DNA from: CAYPKW01 sp964411425
GTDB lineage: Bacteria; Pseudomonadota; Alphaproteobacteria; Dongiales; Dongiaceae
Length of the DNA: 7,409 nucleotides
Direction: 5' to 3'
Assembly: GCA_964411425.1 (NCBI GenBank)
Contig: CAYPKW010000104.1
Coordinates: forward strand, 1 to 7,409
Each line of letters begins with the position of its first letter. Positions within the stretch are counted from its first letter, which is position 1. The notes under the pieces are model-generated. The model saw nothing but the letters and a program-made list of their open reading frames with translations. It did not search any database and had not been told where the DNA came from. Below, piece after piece: positions 5,727 to 7,409 of this stretch. The position numbers were made by a program, and so were the translations under genes.

Positions 5727-6649
5727 GCGAACAGCAGCGAGGACAGGCGCCGGCGCGCCGAGATCGTCAGCGGGTCCATGGGCCCCATCGCCTCGAACAG
5801 CTTGACGAGCTGCTTGCGGGCCGCCTCCTCGTTCCAGTTGCGGGCGCGCCGCGCCAGCTCCAGCAGCTCGTCCACCGCGGCCTCGCGCTGGCCGCCGGCG
5901 TAGAGCGCCATGGCGAGGTCGAAGCGCGCCTGATGGTCGCCTGCGTCCTGCGCCAGCCGCTGGCGCAACTCGGGAACGGCGTCGACCGCTCCGGCACCCT
6001 GCTCCGCCAGCTCGAGGGCCGCGCGCGCGGCGGCGATGCCGGGGTGGCCGGCGTCGTCGGCCGGCATTCCGGCGAGCGTCTTCCTGGCCTGATCGAGTTC
6101 GCCCGCCGCCACGTAGCAGCGGACGAGCCCGGCGACGGCGGGCGGATTCTGCGGCTCGTGCGCCAGCACTTGGCCGAAGATGGCGCTCGCGGCGGCGCTG
6201 TCCCCGGCGGCCAGCGCCGCCTCGGCCTGCTCCAGCGCCTGGTCGATCGGCGACGGGCCGGGTTGGCCGCCGGCGGTCTTTGCCAGGCGGGCGACGAAGC
6301 TCTTGATCTGGCTCTCCGGCAGCGCGCCGACGAAGCCGTCCACCGGTTGGCCTTTGTGAAAGGCATAGACCGCCGGGATCGACTGGATGCGCATCTGCGC
6401 CGCCAGCTCCTGGTTCCGGTCGATGTCGATCTTGACCAGCCGCACCGCCCCCTTGGCCTCGCGCACCGCCTTCTCTAGCGCCGGCCCCAGTTGCTTGCAG
6501 GGGCCGCACCAGGTGGCCCAGAAGTCGACCACCACCGGCCCCGCGTTGGAGGCTTCGATGACGTCCGCCATGAACGTCTCGGTGGTGCCGTCCTTGATCG
6601 GGCTGCCGGCGGGGACGGCCGGCGCGGCGGGGCTGAGCAGTTGTTCCAT
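5723..6649 (-). CDS. cnoX: CnoX/YbbN-like thioredoxin with C-terminal TPR region (chaperedoxin)
   Basis: A 308-residue cytoplasmic protein. Residues about 20-125 are a thioredoxin fold with active site WC48-G-P-C51K and the cis-proline in SIP92AVYAF. Residues about 130-300 are Ala-rich helical repeats of TPR type (for example ALEQAEAALAAGDSAAASAI and AGELDQARKTL), the domain order of CnoX (YbbN). CnoX is an ATP-independent holdase that protects aggregation-prone proteins and hands them to GroEL and DnaK, while guarding their cysteines. The E. coli protein has lost the CxxC active site; this one keeps CGPC as in Caulobacter-type CnoX, so thioredoxin-like reductase activity is likely as well. 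The start ATG (6647-6649) precedes the domain by a 17-residue Ala/Pro-rich tail. A GGAG lies about 12 bases upstream, farther than ideal. It is the first gene of the minus-strand operon and overlaps the LON gene by four bases. Confidence 0.88.
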   Translation of the reverse strand: MEQLLSPAAPAVPAGSPIKDGTTETFMADVIEASNAGPVVVDFWATWCGPCKQLGPALEKAVREAKGAVRLVKIDIDRNQELAAQMRIQSIPAVYAFHKGQPVDGFVGALPESQIKSFVARLAKTAGGQPGPSPIDQALEQAEAALAAGDSAAASAIFGQVLAHEPQNPPAVAGLVRCYVAAGELDQARKTLAGMPADDAGHPGIAAARAALELAEQGAGAVDAVPELRQRLAQDAGDHQARFDLAMALYAGGQREAAVDELLELARRARNWNEEAARKQLVKLFEAMGPMDPLTISARRRLSSLLFA

Positions 6650-6679
6650 GAGGGTCCGGGACTCCAGGGATCGGTCGGC

Positions 6680-6710
6680 TATAAATGGCGCGTCCGGCGC
6701 CGTCTGGCAA
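6680..6710 (-). promoter_or_regulatory. Weak candidate promoter for the CnoX-LON-Trm112-DUF971 operon
   Basis: In the 63 bases between the ProXp-ala stop and the CnoX start, the minus strand reads TTGCCA (6710-6705), then CATTTA after 17 bp, or TTTATA after 19 bp (6685-6680). This A/T-rich patch stands out in a G+C-rich region. The match is partial, and read-through from the ProXp-ala gene is an alternative. Confidence 0.3.
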
Positions 6711-6712
6711 CC

Positions 6713-7222
6713 CTAGGCCTGGTCCAGGTCGAGGATTTGCGGCGGGTGGCCGCAGGCGGCCAGAAAGGCGAGCAGATCGCCGGGCGCGATCGCGGTCGTG
6801 CGGTCGTTGACGAGCGGGTGGCAGTTGAGCGGGTCGCGCGCCAGCAGCGCCTTGTCGATCGCCACCCGGACCCTGCCGTCGGCGTCGTTGATGACCGCGA
6901 ACGGCGTCACCGCGCCGGGTGGCACGCCGAGATGGGCCATGAGGCGCCGGGCGCTGCCGAACGATAGCCGCCCGGCGCCGAGCCGCTCGCCCAGCGCCTT
7001 CAAGTCGATGCGCCGGTCCTCCCCGGTCACCACCAGCCACATGAGACCCTTCTTGTTGCGCAGGAACAAGTTCTTGACGTGACCGCCGGCGAGCTCGCCG
7101 CGCAGGGCCTTGGACTGCTCGACCGTGAAGACCGGCGGGTGTGCCACCGTGCGGGTGCTTATGCCGAGCGCCGCCAGGCGGGCCAGCAGCTCCTCGGGCG
7201 TGGCGGGGCGAGCGCGATCCAT
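6713..7222 (-). CDS. Prolyl-tRNA deacylase, ProXp-ala/PrdX type (YbaK-like trans-editing factor)
   Basis: A 169-residue, single-domain protein of the YbaK/INS superfamily, the usual length for a free-standing editing domain. It frees Ala from mischarged Ala-tRNA(Pro), correcting an error of prolyl-tRNA synthetase; this complements synthetases that lack the inserted editing domain, as in alphaproteobacteria. Visible family features: HPPVFTVEQS (residues 28-37), GGHVKNLFLRNKKG with the conserved K50-N51, the WLVV strand, LKALGERLGAGRLSFGSARR, the GVPPGAVTPFAVIND loop, and C-terminal HPL (H135). Other YbaK-type specificities cannot be fully excluded, but the GHVKNLF and SFGS patterns favour ProXp-ala. 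The chosen start is ATG 7220-7222 with a GGTGG-like site; a TTG at 7258 would add 12 residues that lack family similarity. It lies 63 bp upstream of CnoX on the same strand and could be co-transcribed with it. Confidence 0.87.
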   Translation of the reverse strand: MDRARPATPEELLARLAALGISTRTVAHPPVFTVEQSKALRGELAGGHVKNLFLRNKKGLMWLVVTGEDRRIDLKALGERLGAGRLSFGSARRLMAHLGVPPGAVTPFAVINDADGRVRVAIDKALLARDPLNCHPLVNDRTTAIAPGDLLAFLAACGHPPQILDLDQA

Positions 7223-7271
7223 CGCGCCACCATAGCCGCGCGGCGGCCCGCCGCTCAACCCGGACCCGGCC

Positions 7272-7299
7272 TTGCAAAAGCAAGGTGCCTCGCTATGAT
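7272..7299 (+). promoter_or_regulatory. Sigma70-type promoter of tRNA-Gly
   Basis: TTGCAA (7272-7277), a 16-bp spacer and TATGAT (7294-7299) give a near-consensus promoter with a predicted transcript start near 7306, about 26 bases before the tRNA. The -35 sits in a small inverted repeat, CCTTGC-AAAA-GCAAGG (7270-7285). The region 7223-7331 otherwise holds no gene; it is also the upstream region of the divergent ProXp-ala gene. Confidence 0.6.
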
Positions 7300-7331
7300 C
7301 TGGCCGCCTGCCGGTTCGGGCGGGCCGCGAC

Positions 7332-7406
7332 GCGGGCGTAGCTCAGGGGTAGAGCACAACCTTGCCAAGGTTGGGGTCGAGGGTTCGAATCCCTTCGCCC
7401 GCTCCA
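7332..7406 (+). tRNA. tRNA-Gly (anticodon GCC), CCA encoded
   Basis: A complete 75-base cloverleaf. The acceptor stem GCGGGCG (7332-7338) pairs fully with CGCCCGC (7396-7402). The D-arm segment is GCTCAGGGGTAGAGC. The anticodon stem CAACC/GGTTG encloses loop TTGCCAA with anticodon GCC at 7364-7366, which reads GGC and GGU. The T-arm GAGGG-TTCGAAT-CCCTT has one G-U pair. The discriminator is T7403 and the CCA end (7404-7406) is encoded in the DNA. It starts 109 bp beyond the ProXp-ala start and points away from it, behind its own promoter. Confidence 0.97.
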
Positions 7407-7409
7407 GTT

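Noticed and set aside
6687..6701. Hairpin GGCGC-GTCCG-GCGCC as a terminator between ProXp-ala and CnoX
   Set aside because: The stem is only five base pairs with no T-run after it on either strand. Such short GC repeats are expected by chance here.
5727..7283. Upstream extension of the LON-protein frame, giving a 741-codon reading frame
   Set aside because: The extension is Arg/Gly/Pro-rich shadow sequence over the CnoX and ProXp-ala genes. LON homology begins just after ATG 5726, which overlaps the CnoX stop.
6713..7406. ProXp-ala next to tRNA-Gly as an editing enzyme with its own tRNA substrate
   Set aside because: The known substrate is Ala-tRNA(Pro), the tRNA here is Gly(GCC), and the genes are divergent. 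Adjacency is probably chance.

Overview
The window is a G+C-rich stretch with tightly packed genes. The protein families point to an alphaproteobacterium: a UbiH/COQ6-type hydroxylase, an alphaproteobacterial-style CnoX thioredoxin that keeps CGPC, a LON-domain protein, Trm112, DUF971 and ProXp-ala. This taxonomic guess rests on gene content only. A run of exactly 100 N flanked by an identical 55-bp sequence on each side shows that this is a scaffold from a draft, probably short-read or metagenomic, assembly.

Layout. (1) Positions 1-1068 (+) hold the 3' part of a ubiquinone-biosynthesis FAD hydroxylase; its start lies outside the window. (2) Positions 1070-1987 (-) hold a phytanoyl-CoA-dioxygenase-family Fe(II)/2-oxoglutarate oxygenase with its facial triad intact. 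(3) A divergent intergenic region contains the N gap, which is most likely a scaffolding artefact of zero real length, and a plausible promoter for the next gene. (4) Positions 2284-4041 (+) encode a periplasmic PQQ-dependent alcohol dehydrogenase with an Asp-Tyr-Asp motif, the signature of lanthanide-dependent enzymes. It is followed by a small periplasmic cytochrome c (4079-4450), its probable electron acceptor. (5) On the minus strand, 6649 down to 4447, lies a compact operon: CnoX-like thioredoxin/TPR chaperone, LON substrate-binding-domain protein, Trm112-family protein and DUF971 protein. (6) A ProXp-ala-type trans-editing deacylase (6713-7222, -) sits upstream of this operon. (7) A complete tRNA-Gly(GCC) with a good sigma70-type promoter closes the window on the plus strand.

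How the genes work together. The dehydrogenase and cytochrome form a periplasmic alcohol-oxidation module: the alcohol is oxidised at PQQ-metal and electrons pass through cytochrome c to the terminal oxidase. The divergently transcribed PhyH oxygenase may act on a related substrate, but nothing in the sequence proves it. The minus-strand operon and ProXp-ala are housekeeping functions (protein quality control, tRNA-associated functions, translation fidelity).

I found no clear sign of an entirely new system. The most noteworthy items are the lanthanide-type active site with an unusually short loop between metal ligands, its small dedicated cytochrome, the conserved but poorly understood LON/Trm112/DUF971 cluster, and the assembly artefact.
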